Source of the DNA: Lederbergia citrea
GTDB lineage: Bacteria; Bacillota; Bacilli; Bacillales; Bacillaceae_C
NCBI RefSeq assembly: GCF_018343525.1
Contig: NZ_JAGYPH010000001.1
Span: forward strand, 997,778-1,061,777
Reading direction: 5' to 3'
DNA: 64,000 bases
Shown: positions 48,790 through 57,220 of the stretch, piece by piece
Layout: each line of letters starts with the position of its first letter
Position numbering within the stretch: the first letter of the stretch is position 1
Program-made: the position numbers and the translations under genes
The notes under the pieces: model-generated
Told to the model about the DNA's origin: nothing
The model's database searches: none
Seen by the model: only the letters and a program-made list of their open reading frames with translations

Positions 48790-49267
48790 CCCTATTCGCT
48801 ATTTCTTTTACTTATTTATTATTACATAATGATTGTGTACGAATCACTCCATTAATCTGTTCAAAATGATGTAAATCATGATCCGCAAAATTCTTCATTT
48901 ATTCATATCCTAAAGATATTGTTCCATACTATTATGTATTTCGGTATTAACGTTTAAAAACCTTGTCTATTTCTATATCTTTTCTAGCCACTCTTATTAA
49001 TAACTATTTCCTTTCTTTCCAGTTCTTCCACCTTCACAGTGTGGTGAGTGCTGATGGTGGTGCAAAATATTATCTAGAAGTGTAGTAGAATCACCTTATT
49101 AACTAATTATGCGTAGGACTGTTATAAATATAGACTTGAGATTATAGTATTTTAAATATTATGTACGTCTAATTCGATTCTCTTCTCGTAATAACAAATA
49201 AATATTATCTATAATGGTAAGTTAGCTGTTTACGATTAAAATTCTCCAACTAAAATAGTAGAATTTT
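48790..49267. other. Intergenic stretch before the defence island
   Basis: About 480 bp, AT-rich, with no gene, hairpin or repeat copy that I can recognise. It separates the accessory single-gene units from the Gabija-like operon, which ends at 49268. Confidence 0.5.
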
Positions 49268-50149
49268 TCAATCGAATTCAATTAAATTTTTCATTAATTC
49301 ATTTTTGTTTTCCACTTTCACCATCTCATAAAAATTAATATTTTCGTTATTTTTTTTCCCTAATTGAATGTATTTTTTCCTTACATCTTCAGTACATCTT
49401 AAACCAAATACTATTTCTTTAATTTTTGATGGGCATTTATAGCTCCCAGAAGTTAATTCAATATACCTCCATTCCTCTTCATAATTCCAATCTGTTACTT
49501 TTGTTGAAACTACCGCCTGAAATGTTGGATCATCCATTGAAACTTTTTGTAATTTATATTGCGCACCTATAAGAAGATCCGTTTTTAATTGTGGTCCAAT
49601 AAAACTAGCTATCTCATCAATATAATTTACTTTCAAACAAAATCTAGGGTCTGCTAATTTAGAGCTTTCCGAAACCTCAAAACCTATAGCTAAACCTTTA
49701 TGACTATTTGCATAATGCGCCCACATTAATTGTTGATTCACATTTTCAGTCATACTAAATATTCCGATATTTTTTATCTTCTCATAAAAATCGTTATATA
49801 TATCTTCTGGATTTGTAGGCTTTTGAGCTCCTATAGAATCATAATATTTCATAAGAGCTTCATATTTTTTTTCAATTGAATTCCATTTCCCTATTCGCTT
49901 CGTTATTCGATCTGCATCTTTTCTATTTATTAATCCACTGCTAGATTGAAGAACTAATCCAAAGCAAAAGGCTTCGATTTGCTGCTTTTTTAATAAATTT
50001 ATTTTTTCTTTAAATGCATATTTAGAGATTTTTTCAATAGAGCATTCAAATGGATCATTTAAATTTTCAGGTTTAGATAGCCATACTTTATCTTCATTTA
50101 GTATAGCCTCAGTAAATTCACTATCTTCACGAAATTTATATAGAATCAT
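49268..50149 (-). CDS. DUF2971 family protein, third gene of a Gabija-like operon
   Basis: 293 residues: ILYKFREDSEFTEAIL then DKVWLSKPENLNDPFECSIE, the start of DUF2971. WAHYANSHKGLAIGFEVS and DWNYEEEWRYIELTSG, the conserved His/Tyr and Glu-Glu-Trp-Arg segments, follow. The family is common next to defence genes but its activity is not established. The ATG at 50149 has GGGGATAA upstream. It lies 34 bp downstream of the helicase in the same direction, so it is probably co-transcribed as an accessory or regulatory part. Confidence 0.75.
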   Translation of the reverse strand: MILYKFREDSEFTEAILNEDKVWLSKPENLNDPFECSIEKISKYAFKEKINLLKKQQIEAFCFGLVLQSSSGLINRKDADRITKRIGKWNSIEKKYEALMKYYDSIGAQKPTNPEDIYNDFYEKIKNIGIFSMTENVNQQLMWAHYANSHKGLAIGFEVSESSKLADPRFCLKVNYIDEIASFIGPQLKTDLLIGAQYKLQKVSMDDPTFQAVVSTKVTDWNYEEEWRYIELTSGSYKCPSKIKEIVFGLRCTEDVRKKYIQLGKKNNENINFYEMVKVENKNELMKNLIEFD

Positions 50150-50183
50150 TAATATTATCCCCTGTAAAAAAATTATTTGCATC

Positions 50184-52133
50184 TTAAAAATCTATATATA
50201 CTAAAACATACATTTTATAGACTTTTAACTGCGTTTTTTTATTTATTGTTAGCACTCCTGCATCGTTAAGTGTCTGTAAAAGTTCTGAAATATTACTAGT
50301 AGTTTGTCTAGTATTCTCTATTCTCCCATATCTTGAAATTTCTCTCTCATTGCTAACTGTGAATATTATTCGTTCTTTAGCTCTCGATAATGCAACAAAA
50401 AACGCATTCTTATCAGCTTCTTTTTGAGTAGAGAAACTCCAAAAAGCCTTATCCTCTACACCAATAAAAATTACAGTATGATACTCCAATCCTTTACTTT
50501 TATGAATAGTCATAATAGGAATACTATATTCTCCGATAAAATCGCAAACCATTTCTTTTACGGAAATACCATCTGTATAATTTAATTTCGATATCATCTT
50601 TTCTATTAATAGATTTAAGTAATTTCCTTGATTGTATTTAGGATAAATAGACTTGATAATATCTTCATCCAAATAATCTATTATTCTCCTTAAGATACTT
50701 TCAAAATTAACATTAAAGTTACTTTCATCTATATTAGCAAAACAAACTTTAATAATTGATAACAAGTTAACTAATTCTTGTTCAATAGACATATAATTTA
50801 AACTCTGTACATCCAAATCTCCGTACTTAATCTCGATAATTTCCTCAATTACATTTAACCATAATTCTGGAGATTTCTCTTTGTAAGTTAACTCCAAAAT
50901 TTTTATTAAAAGTATAATTATTTCTTCTGATAATAGATCTTGATAATCCTTTTCAATTCGACTCTGAATATTTAATTTGGATAATTCAGTTATAATAGCT
51001 GATGCATAAATATCCTCTTGTTGTTTAACAATAATACAAAAATCCTTCGGTGTAAGTTGTTCTTCTTCAATCCATTCACTGATACTTCTAGCTAATATAT
51101 TTGCTTCGCTAACATGGTTTTCAAAATTCCACACTTCACATATTCCATCATCTTCATTCCAGTTCCCCGCTGCTTGTACTTCTACAGATTGATTATTTAA
51201 AGTTTGTGAAAAAACATTTTGTATATACACCAATTTAGGAGCTGACCTAAAGTTACATAAAAGTGTAGACTGCTGCGCATTAAACTCTGAAGTAAATACT
51301 TCAAATGCATTAGGTAAAGCCCCCGCCCACCCCATTATTCGTTGTTTGTTATCACCAACAGCTGTCAATATCGTATCTGATCCTAAAAAAAACGTTTTTA
51401 ATAAGTTATATTGTAAATCCGTAGTATCTTGAAACTCATCGAGAAATACATGACTGTATGTGGCTCTTAGCGCATTTACTATTAACGGATTTTGACTTAA
51501 TAGATATTCAACTAAGATAGATATCATTGGGAAAGTTAGTGAACTTTTAAGGTTACCTTTTCCTTTGATTAAAACATTCCATAATCTATTATTAATCCAA
51601 GAATACAAATCATTATCGAAACTTACTAATGGTAAATTGGAACTTTTTAATGTTCTCATTAATTGATTAAAATTATATTCATATTGCCAATTATTATAAT
51701 GAACATTTGTTTCTTTAATATATCCCTTTACAATATCATCAATATTTCTTTCATTTAGGATTATTTCATAGTCCTTATTCGGTTTATACTTCTTTGGTAA
51801 TGCATTTAAAAACTGTTCTAACAACCCCTTAGAAAAAGCATCAAATGTTTTAGACTCAAATCTTCTAACCACATCTTTTCCATACCTTTTTTGAACACGT
51901 TCTTGAAGATTTCTCGCTGCATCTGATTTGAAACTAATTGCTAAAATCTTTTTAGGATAAGGACATATATTTGTTTCAATTAAATACCCCGCTTTATGAG
52001 CTAATAATTCTGTTTTTCCTGCTCCTGGTCCAGCAGCTATCGCTATATTTTCAGGATATTTAATAGCTAATAAAGCCGCGTCCTCTAATACAATATCTTT
52101 AGAAGGTATCCATTCATTTGCTTCATTACTCAT
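50184..52133 (-). CDS. UvrD/Rep-family helicase (GajB-like)
   Basis: 649-residue superfamily 1A helicase. Walker A is AGPGAGKT (34-41), and the motif I helix is followed by AISFKSDAARNLQERVQKRY. Walker B is DEFQDTT (232-238), motif III is AVGDNKQRIMGWAGA, motif IV is LLCNFRSAPKLV, motif V is MTIHKSKGLEYHTVIFIGVE and motif VI is FVALSRAKERIIF. Together with the OLD/TOPRIM protein upstream (6 bp gap, AAGGAGG site) it forms the two-gene core of a Gabija or class 2 OLD system, in which the helicase senses or processes DNA ends. It is longer than the usual GajB of about 490 residues. Confidence 0.85.
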   Translation of the reverse strand: MSNEANEWIPSKDIVLEDAALLAIKYPENIAIAAGPGAGKTELLAHKAGYLIETNICPYPKKILAISFKSDAARNLQERVQKRYGKDVVRRFESKTFDAFSKGLLEQFLNALPKKYKPNKDYEIILNERNIDDIVKGYIKETNVHYNNWQYEYNFNQLMRTLKSSNLPLVSFDNDLYSWINNRLWNVLIKGKGNLKSSLTFPMISILVEYLLSQNPLIVNALRATYSHVFLDEFQDTTDLQYNLLKTFFLGSDTILTAVGDNKQRIMGWAGALPNAFEVFTSEFNAQQSTLLCNFRSAPKLVYIQNVFSQTLNNQSVEVQAAGNWNEDDGICEVWNFENHVSEANILARSISEWIEEEQLTPKDFCIIVKQQEDIYASAIITELSKLNIQSRIEKDYQDLLSEEIIILLIKILELTYKEKSPELWLNVIEEIIEIKYGDLDVQSLNYMSIEQELVNLLSIIKVCFANIDESNFNVNFESILRRIIDYLDEDIIKSIYPKYNQGNYLNLLIEKMISKLNYTDGISVKEMVCDFIGEYSIPIMTIHKSKGLEYHTVIFIGVEDKAFWSFSTQKEADKNAFFVALSRAKERIIFTVSNEREISRYGRIENTRQTTSNISELLQTLNDAGVLTINKKTQLKVYKMYVLVYIDF

Positions 52134-52139
52134 CTAAAA

Positions 52140-54137
52140 TTACCCTCCTTCTGATAGTCCAATTTTTTCTCTAATTCTATTTGCAAGTCTAATCAGTTCT
52201 GCTGGAGCTTTTTCAAGTAATTTTGTAGTCTCAATATCTGCAAGTGCCGCAATATGTGTACTAGGTTTTCCTCTACCTAAAAATAATGAATTATACCAAA
52301 TCATTATTTTTTTCTCTTCGTCCGAATATGTTTTTGCTAAGGCAGTACTACTTTTTAAAGTAGCATGTATTGAACTCTGTAACTTCTTATTAAATTGTGT
52401 AGAATTTTCATCCTCGATATCTCTAGGACCTTGTTTCATAGTTTGATGATATTCTTCTTCGAACTCTTTTAACATAGAAAAATCAATATCTAAAGGATAT
52501 GAAAAGAACACATCTTCTATTTCTAATTTGTTTATCCACATATCCATGTTTGCTGTTTTTTCAACATCTCTTTTATGAAACTGTTCAATTTCATCCATAG
52601 TATAAATATAATCGGTTTTCTTACCGGATCTAGTCTTTTTAACCTTCAGAAGATTTTCCGAAGTTCTATCATTGGCATGAAGCTGGGTTAAAACATACTT
52701 AATCCTTCCCCACCCTCCACCATTTCTCTCTCTATCTAAATCTAACAGTGTAACATAGGGTATTGATAAATCATTTAATAGTTTCCACATGTGATTAACA
52801 TGTCTACCGCCTAAAGGTACTATAGAAATATTAAAATCATCTAAAAATATATCCGAAGCATTTAGTAACTTAGGTAATATTATTTCTTCACTATCACCTT
52901 CTCCTAATACTACTAATTTCGAGAAGTATAAATCCGGATACGCCTTAACAGCTTCTTTAATATAAGTGTATGCTTCCTCACTTTTTTCTGGAAGAGTTAT
53001 AGAATTCACTATTGACTCAGAATTTTCTATTTGTAAATGTCTTATATAATCCGGATCTATTTTGCCTACTATTGATGAATTATGTGATGATAAAATAACT
53101 TGTGCATTATCTTTTTGAGCTATTTCTTTTAAATTTCTAACTACCCTTCCTAATAAATGTTGTGAAATATGATTTTCTGGCTCTTCAATAGCTAATATGT
53201 TTAACAACGGCTTATCTTTTTTATCTTGTTTATTTTCAATTTCGAGTAAAGCAGAAACTAAGGTTATATAGAATAAAGATTTTAAACCATCACCAAGTTC
53301 TTCCACTTTTATAGCGTTACCATCAACGCTAGGATTAAATAAAATCTCCACATTTTTCAAAAAATCATCTAAAGTATTACTGTTAAATTTTAGATTGCTA
53401 TTTGAATATCTACGATCTTTGTGATATTTATTCCACTGAGCGTTTAATATTTCTTGAACGTTCTTTATCCCTTCAACACCCATAAATAAATCTTCAATAG
53501 GGGCTGTTAAAGCCTCAATTTCTTCATCCAGTTTTTCTGGCCATTTAATCCCATCAAAAATTCTCCACAATAGTGTTCCAGAAGCATTTTTGAGCTGACT
53601 AGTTGGATTTCGCATAGCTGGTACATACATCATTTGAATTAAATTTTTATGATGTATAGGTACTTTAACTAAGTCTTCATCTTCTTCATTATCCCCATAG
53701 GGTACTTTTATATAATATAATTCTTGTTCAATATTACCTTCAGGGGATGAACCCTGTAGCCATTTCCCTTTTAAACGAATTCTTAAATACGGAGCTTTAC
53801 CAGTTTGCTCAATGACTAAATGTTTAATAAATTCAGGGATTGTTTCTATTTCTCTTGGAGATTGACTTTCTAATTCAGGGAATATTATTTTTGCTTCGAT
53901 AGAAAGATTCAATTCTTTAATTAATGAAATAGCGGCATTACTAGGAATATGGAAATCCGTTTTCACTAACGTTCTATCGATATTTTTCTGCCCAAACAAT
54001 CTTAATAGGGCTGTAATCAGACTTGTTTTCCCTGAACTATTTGCCCCTATTAACGCAGTTAAATCATCTATCTTAACAACCTGCTCATCTTTACCAAAAG
54101 ACCTAAAATTATTTATATATAACTCAGTAATTATCAT
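52140..54137 (-). CDS. OLD-family ATPase/TOPRIM nuclease (GajA-like)
   Basis: 665 residues. An ABC-type ATPase has Walker A GANSSGKT (31-38), signature LGDGLKSLF (281-289), Walker B ILAIEEPENH (near 315-323) and the D-loop/H-loop QVILSSHNSSIV. A TOPRIM nuclease domain follows, with VLGEGDSEE (Glu413) and LDLDRE (about 465-470). In Gabija this protein nicks DNA at specific sites when nucleotides run low during phage infection. The C-terminal part (about 500-665) is a helical region without recognised domain. It is the first gene of a three-gene operon. Confidence 0.85.
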   Translation of the reverse strand: MIITELYINNFRSFGKDEQVVKIDDLTALIGANSSGKTSLITALLRLFGQKNIDRTLVKTDFHIPSNAAISLIKELNLSIEAKIIFPELESQSPREIETIPEFIKHLVIEQTGKAPYLRIRLKGKWLQGSSPEGNIEQELYYIKVPYGDNEEDEDLVKVPIHHKNLIQMMYVPAMRNPTSQLKNASGTLLWRIFDGIKWPEKLDEEIEALTAPIEDLFMGVEGIKNVQEILNAQWNKYHKDRRYSNSNLKFNSNTLDDFLKNVEILFNPSVDGNAIKVEELGDGLKSLFYITLVSALLEIENKQDKKDKPLLNILAIEEPENHISQHLLGRVVRNLKEIAQKDNAQVILSSHNSSIVGKIDPDYIRHLQIENSESIVNSITLPEKSEEAYTYIKEAVKAYPDLYFSKLVVLGEGDSEEIILPKLLNASDIFLDDFNISIVPLGGRHVNHMWKLLNDLSIPYVTLLDLDRERNGGGWGRIKYVLTQLHANDRTSENLLKVKKTRSGKKTDYIYTMDEIEQFHKRDVEKTANMDMWINKLEIEDVFFSYPLDIDFSMLKEFEEEYHQTMKQGPRDIEDENSTQFNKKLQSSIHATLKSSTALAKTYSDEEKKIMIWYNSLFLGRGKPSTHIAALADIETTKLLEKAPAELIRLANRIREKIGLSEGG

Positions 54138-54149
54138 TCCAATTTCCCC

Positions 54150-54883
54150 CTTCTATTTCTTATTATATAATAAAATACCTACTTCGATTTTACTTCAATC
54201 TTACTAATCAGAGAATTACTCTACCAAATTACATTAAAAATATTGAAAAAACTTTATGTATTCATTTAAATTTGCTAATACTCTTAGAAACCTTACATTT
54301 AACTGTTATTCTAAAAGTATAAACAAATAACTTTTTTACTTTCATTCTTATACTACTAATAAAATTTTCTATTAAATCACTACTGTGATACTTATTCCAA
54401 CAATCTTTATTTGACTACGTGTGCAAATAAAGATTCTTAATCCCATTCTATCTAACTCTAGATAGATTAATAATCTTCTCTAAGTCCTATACTTCAAACA
54501 ATTCAAAATCACCTTTCTATCTACTAATCTCCGAACACCCTTTAACAATTCCATAAAGTTTTTCAACTTATTTCACATATATCGAATAATCCAAACGGAA
54601 GCACCCGTGGGACCTAGATCCCGGCCGCTAAACTGTTCGCCCCCTACTTGTAGAAACATGATTGAGGCTGGTTGGGACAAGAATCCCGTATAACAAGCGA
54701 AGCTATGATACTGCAAGATAATTGAATCTAACTGAGGGAGCTTAGCTAATCCTTCTTTGATTAACGCACCCGTTAGTTGAATAAGAACAGAGACGCTTAT
54801 TACAATCGCACCTGATTGTTGAACAGTTCCCACTCAATTTTTGTTAATTTTAGCCCTATTGGTCTTTTATAGACACTAATGAA
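54150..54883. other. Gene-free block with a GC-rich island between defence operons
   Basis: About 730 bp with no convincing gene. Most of it is AT-rich, but 54595-54720 is strikingly GC-rich (AGCACCCGTGGGACCTAGAT, CCGGCCGCTAAACTG, GGTTGGGACAAGAATCCCG) and its open frames look non-coding. The composition and small hairpins recall the non-coding end of an IS110-type element, which encodes the bridge RNA, but no transposase is nearby. It is followed by a partial recurring element (54742-54786). Confidence 0.45.
54742..54786 (-). repeat. Recurring element, right half (copy 19)
   Basis: TTAGCTAATCCTTCTTTGAT, TAACGCACCCGTTAGTTGAA and TAAG, the right half of the element. The left arm is missing or replaced by the GC-rich block. 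A degenerate second copy may extend to about 54832. Confidence 0.7.
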
Positions 54884-55120
54884 CTATTCTTTTAAATAAA
54901 AGCCAATATTGTCTTTTCCCCCAAACCATTTATCGGCTATTTCGTCTGTTGTTAAGATGAATAAATCTTTCACAAAGATCCATTCCATATTATTCTCTGA
55001 TTCAGGCTCAAAACTTAACATTGTATCCCTCAAAGTTTCCTCATCTTGATAAAGTGCAGTAATTGAGGCTTGAATCAATACGCGACCTAATTTTTGTTGA
55101 TCCAGTTCTACTATTTTCAC
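54884..55120 (-). CDS. Hypothetical protein, 78 residues
   Basis: The frame starts at a GTG (55120) with only a weak GGAATGAG site upstream. It encodes VELDQQKLGRVLIQASITAL, then SFEPESENNMEWIFVKDLF and DEIADKWFGGKDNIGFYLKE. It is acidic and soluble, with no recognised family. It lies just before the 111-residue membrane protein gene and in the same direction. Confidence 0.45.
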   Translation of the reverse strand: MKIVELDQQKLGRVLIQASITALYQDEETLRDTMLSFEPESENNMEWIFVKDLFILTTDEIADKWFGGKDNIGFYLKE

Positions 55121-55195
55121 ATTTATCGCTCATTCCATTTGTACTGTCTCCTCAAAGTTGACTAAGTTACTTTTCTGAGGAAGCCTTGTTTTAAG

Positions 55196-55272
55196 CTAAA
55201 TTACAACAAAAAAAAGAACTGCATTAGCAATTCGATGATCTTTCACAAAACACCACCCGTTACCGGTATTAA
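55196..55272 (-). repeat. Recurring element, degenerate copy (copy 20)
   Basis: AATTACAACAAAAAAAAGAA, an imperfect hairpin (TGCATTAGCAATTCGATG) and CCACCCGTTACCGGTATTAA. The stop codon of the 55269 gene overlaps its right end. Confidence 0.45.
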
Positions 55273-55604
55273 ACGATTATGAAAAGTGTAGAAAATAAAA
55301 CGAGTGCTATCATAATGATAGACAATATTTTTCCCGTTTTTGCTCCCCAATCGTTTTTAAACTTATATCCAACAATAAATGCTAAAATATAGAAAACAGC
55401 CGCATAGTATACTGTGTAATGTATACCCTCATCACCATTTGACCAAGGATTCACACCTATAAATCGTAATATATTATCCCCTACAGAACCGTGTTTTTTG
55501 AATGTTGAAGAAAACAAAACCCCTACTATAATTAGCAGTAATGAGCTCGAACCTAATCCCATTTTCTTTCGGGTATTAATCGGTTCAACACGAAGTTCAG
55601 TCAA
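55269..55604 (-). CDS. Small membrane protein, unknown
   Basis: 111 residues from a TTG (55604) with AAGGGGG about 9 bases upstream. Three membrane segments are likely: SSSLLLIIVGVLFSS, YYAAVFYILAFIVGYKF and ILSIIMIALVLFSTLFIIV. The loop between the first two is acidic (GVNPWSNGDEGIHY). Family not recognised. It is a single-gene unit bounded by element copies 20 and 21. Confidence 0.5.
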   Translation of the reverse strand: MTELRVEPINTRKKMGLGSSSLLLIIVGVLFSSTFKKHGSVGDNILRFIGVNPWSNGDEGIHYTVYYAAVFYILAFIVGYKFKNDWGAKTGKILSIIMIALVLFSTLFIIV

Positions 55605-55681
55605 CTTTTTAATCCCCCTTGTAAAATAGAAACCGAAATTGTCGATCAACAATCTGGCCAGTTTTTTGAACTTAAACAACA

Positions 55682-55712
55682 CTCTTCAACTAACCTGCCA
55701 CGTTTGTAAAAT
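55682..55712 (-). repeat. Recurring element, left arm only (copy 21)
   Basis: CTCTTCAACTAACCTGCCAC then GTTTGTAAAATTCC. The hairpin and right arm are absent. It precedes the 55604 gene by about 80 bp. Confidence 0.6.
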
Positions 55713-55752
55713 TCCGGAAAATTTTCCTTTAATGGAGCAACTTTATTATTAC

Positions 55753-56454
55753 TTAACAGGTTCTTAATCCACAAGAAAAACCGGAATCCATTTTGGCAAT
55801 CGATTTACAATCATACGGCGTATACATCAGGAGATTCTTTGCCTGCTGTATCCTCTCTTTCTGAATATAATTACTGATGGTAATGCCTTCACTGCGAGAA
55901 AATAAATGAGACAGATAATCAGGATTAACAAATAAACTTTCTGCAATCAACTTTACTGTTAACTTTTCATGCAAATGTTGAAAAATATACTTTTTGCACT
56001 GATCAATTAATTTATTTCCCTGATTCACAGATTTCCTTACCGCCTCCCGGTGCTCGTGTACCATTTGTGTAAAAAATATTGGCATTTCTATCGCATCTTG
56101 TTCTAATTCTTCAATACTTTTGGCTTCATCTATTTTCATGGCCCAGGAATCTCCTGCGGCAAAAGCATCATCCGAAATAACCCCCCCATCTATTGCAGCT
56201 CTCGCATAAATTGCCATAGCACAGATGAAAACATTTTTTCTGGAACGCAGCGGATCTCTGGAGAGTTTTCCTACCTGCCCGCCCATAGGTTCATTTATGC
56301 ATTTCTCAATTCCTTCCAGATCTCCATTGCATATACATTCCAGTACTCTTTTTTCTCTCATATAGGAATTATGAACAATATTGTTTTCCTGCATTTGAAA
56401 TTTTAATTGGAAGATATTCTTTTTTATATTTTTATTATCTAAGGTATCACTCAT
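55753..56454 (-). pseudogene. AraC-family transcription regulator, C-terminally truncated
   Basis: 233 residues from the ATG at 56454 (GAGAGGTG upstream). The N-terminal part is an all-helical ligand/dimer region (VLECICNGDLEGIEKCINEP, then FICAMAIYARAAIDGGVIS), as in two-component-type YesN/AraC proteins. The C-terminal DNA-binding domain has its first helix-turn-helix (LTVKLIAESLFVNPDYLSHL) and starts the second (IQQAKNLLMYTPYDCKSIA). It ends abruptly at KMDSGFSCGLRTC instead of the usual 25 further residues, so it cannot bind both half-sites and is most likely inactive. Confidence 0.7.
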
Positions 56455-56479
56455 AGTACACCTCTCTCTTTTCACTCTG

Positions 56480-57220
56480 ATTTATCTGTAACACTTAACC
56501 ATTGCAAATAAGAATAAATCGTATGATTATCGAAAAGGGTTTCGATAGGATAATGAGAACCTTACTTTTCTACCAAAATAGAAAAATGGCTACCAATCTC
56601 CACGCTCGGTATCATAGAACGTTTGCTTTACAATCAAGACTGCCACTATAAAAGTGGTTACAATGGCTGAATACAACAGCTTGTCTGGATATGGGTTGGT
56701 AAAGAAAGGTAGCATTAATTATCATCCTTTTCTATCGTTTCCATGTAAAGCAGGAAAAAGGGAACATGCGTACTATACGATATTAAGTATATTACATTTT
56801 TGTCCACTTTTCTATAAAATAGAGATAGCCAAATCACAAATACAATTTTTGATACCACCTTATTCAAGGAAATCACGCTTGGTTAGACCTGTCGGACTTA
56901 ATTATGCGACCATGATTTACTCTTAAATGCTAAAAGGCGGAGTCCTCTATTTGAAGATACGCCTTTTTTATATGCCTATTGTAGGTTATACTACTTTAGA
57001 ACGCTTTACTGTTACCATTCCAGTGCTTAAAAGTGGTTTATGACATTATGAAGTTGTATTAGTAATTACAGACAATGAATTGGTTTTTGGAACCAAAAAA
57101 CAGGAAATTGCAGGAAGCGGACGCTAGATACAGGCCCCCCTCATGAATGGATACCGTTCTGAAGCGTACTTAACTTTTTTGTGTCTAGGGATTGACATAG
57201 ATCTAGCTATTTTTACTAAT
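56480..57220. other. Intergenic block with decayed sequence
   Basis: About 740 bp. One plus-strand frame (56654-56926) encodes 90 residues (AEYNSLSGYGLVKKGS, then HPFLSFPCKAGKREHAYYTI) but has no RBS and matches no family I know. It is followed by a terminator-like hairpin (AAAGGCG 56933-56939 / CGCCTTT 56960-56966) with T-run. The rest is non-coding. It separates the AraC remnant from the Lamassu-type operon. Confidence 0.45.

Noticed and set aside
54573..54833. 86-residue minus-strand open frame over the GC-rich island
   Set aside because: No RBS, and its sequence spans the recurring element and the GC-rich block. It looks like a chance frame.
56654..56926. 90-residue plus-strand open frame
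   Set aside because: No ribosome binding site, no recognised domain and composition like decayed DNA. Kept only as a note in the intergenic entry.
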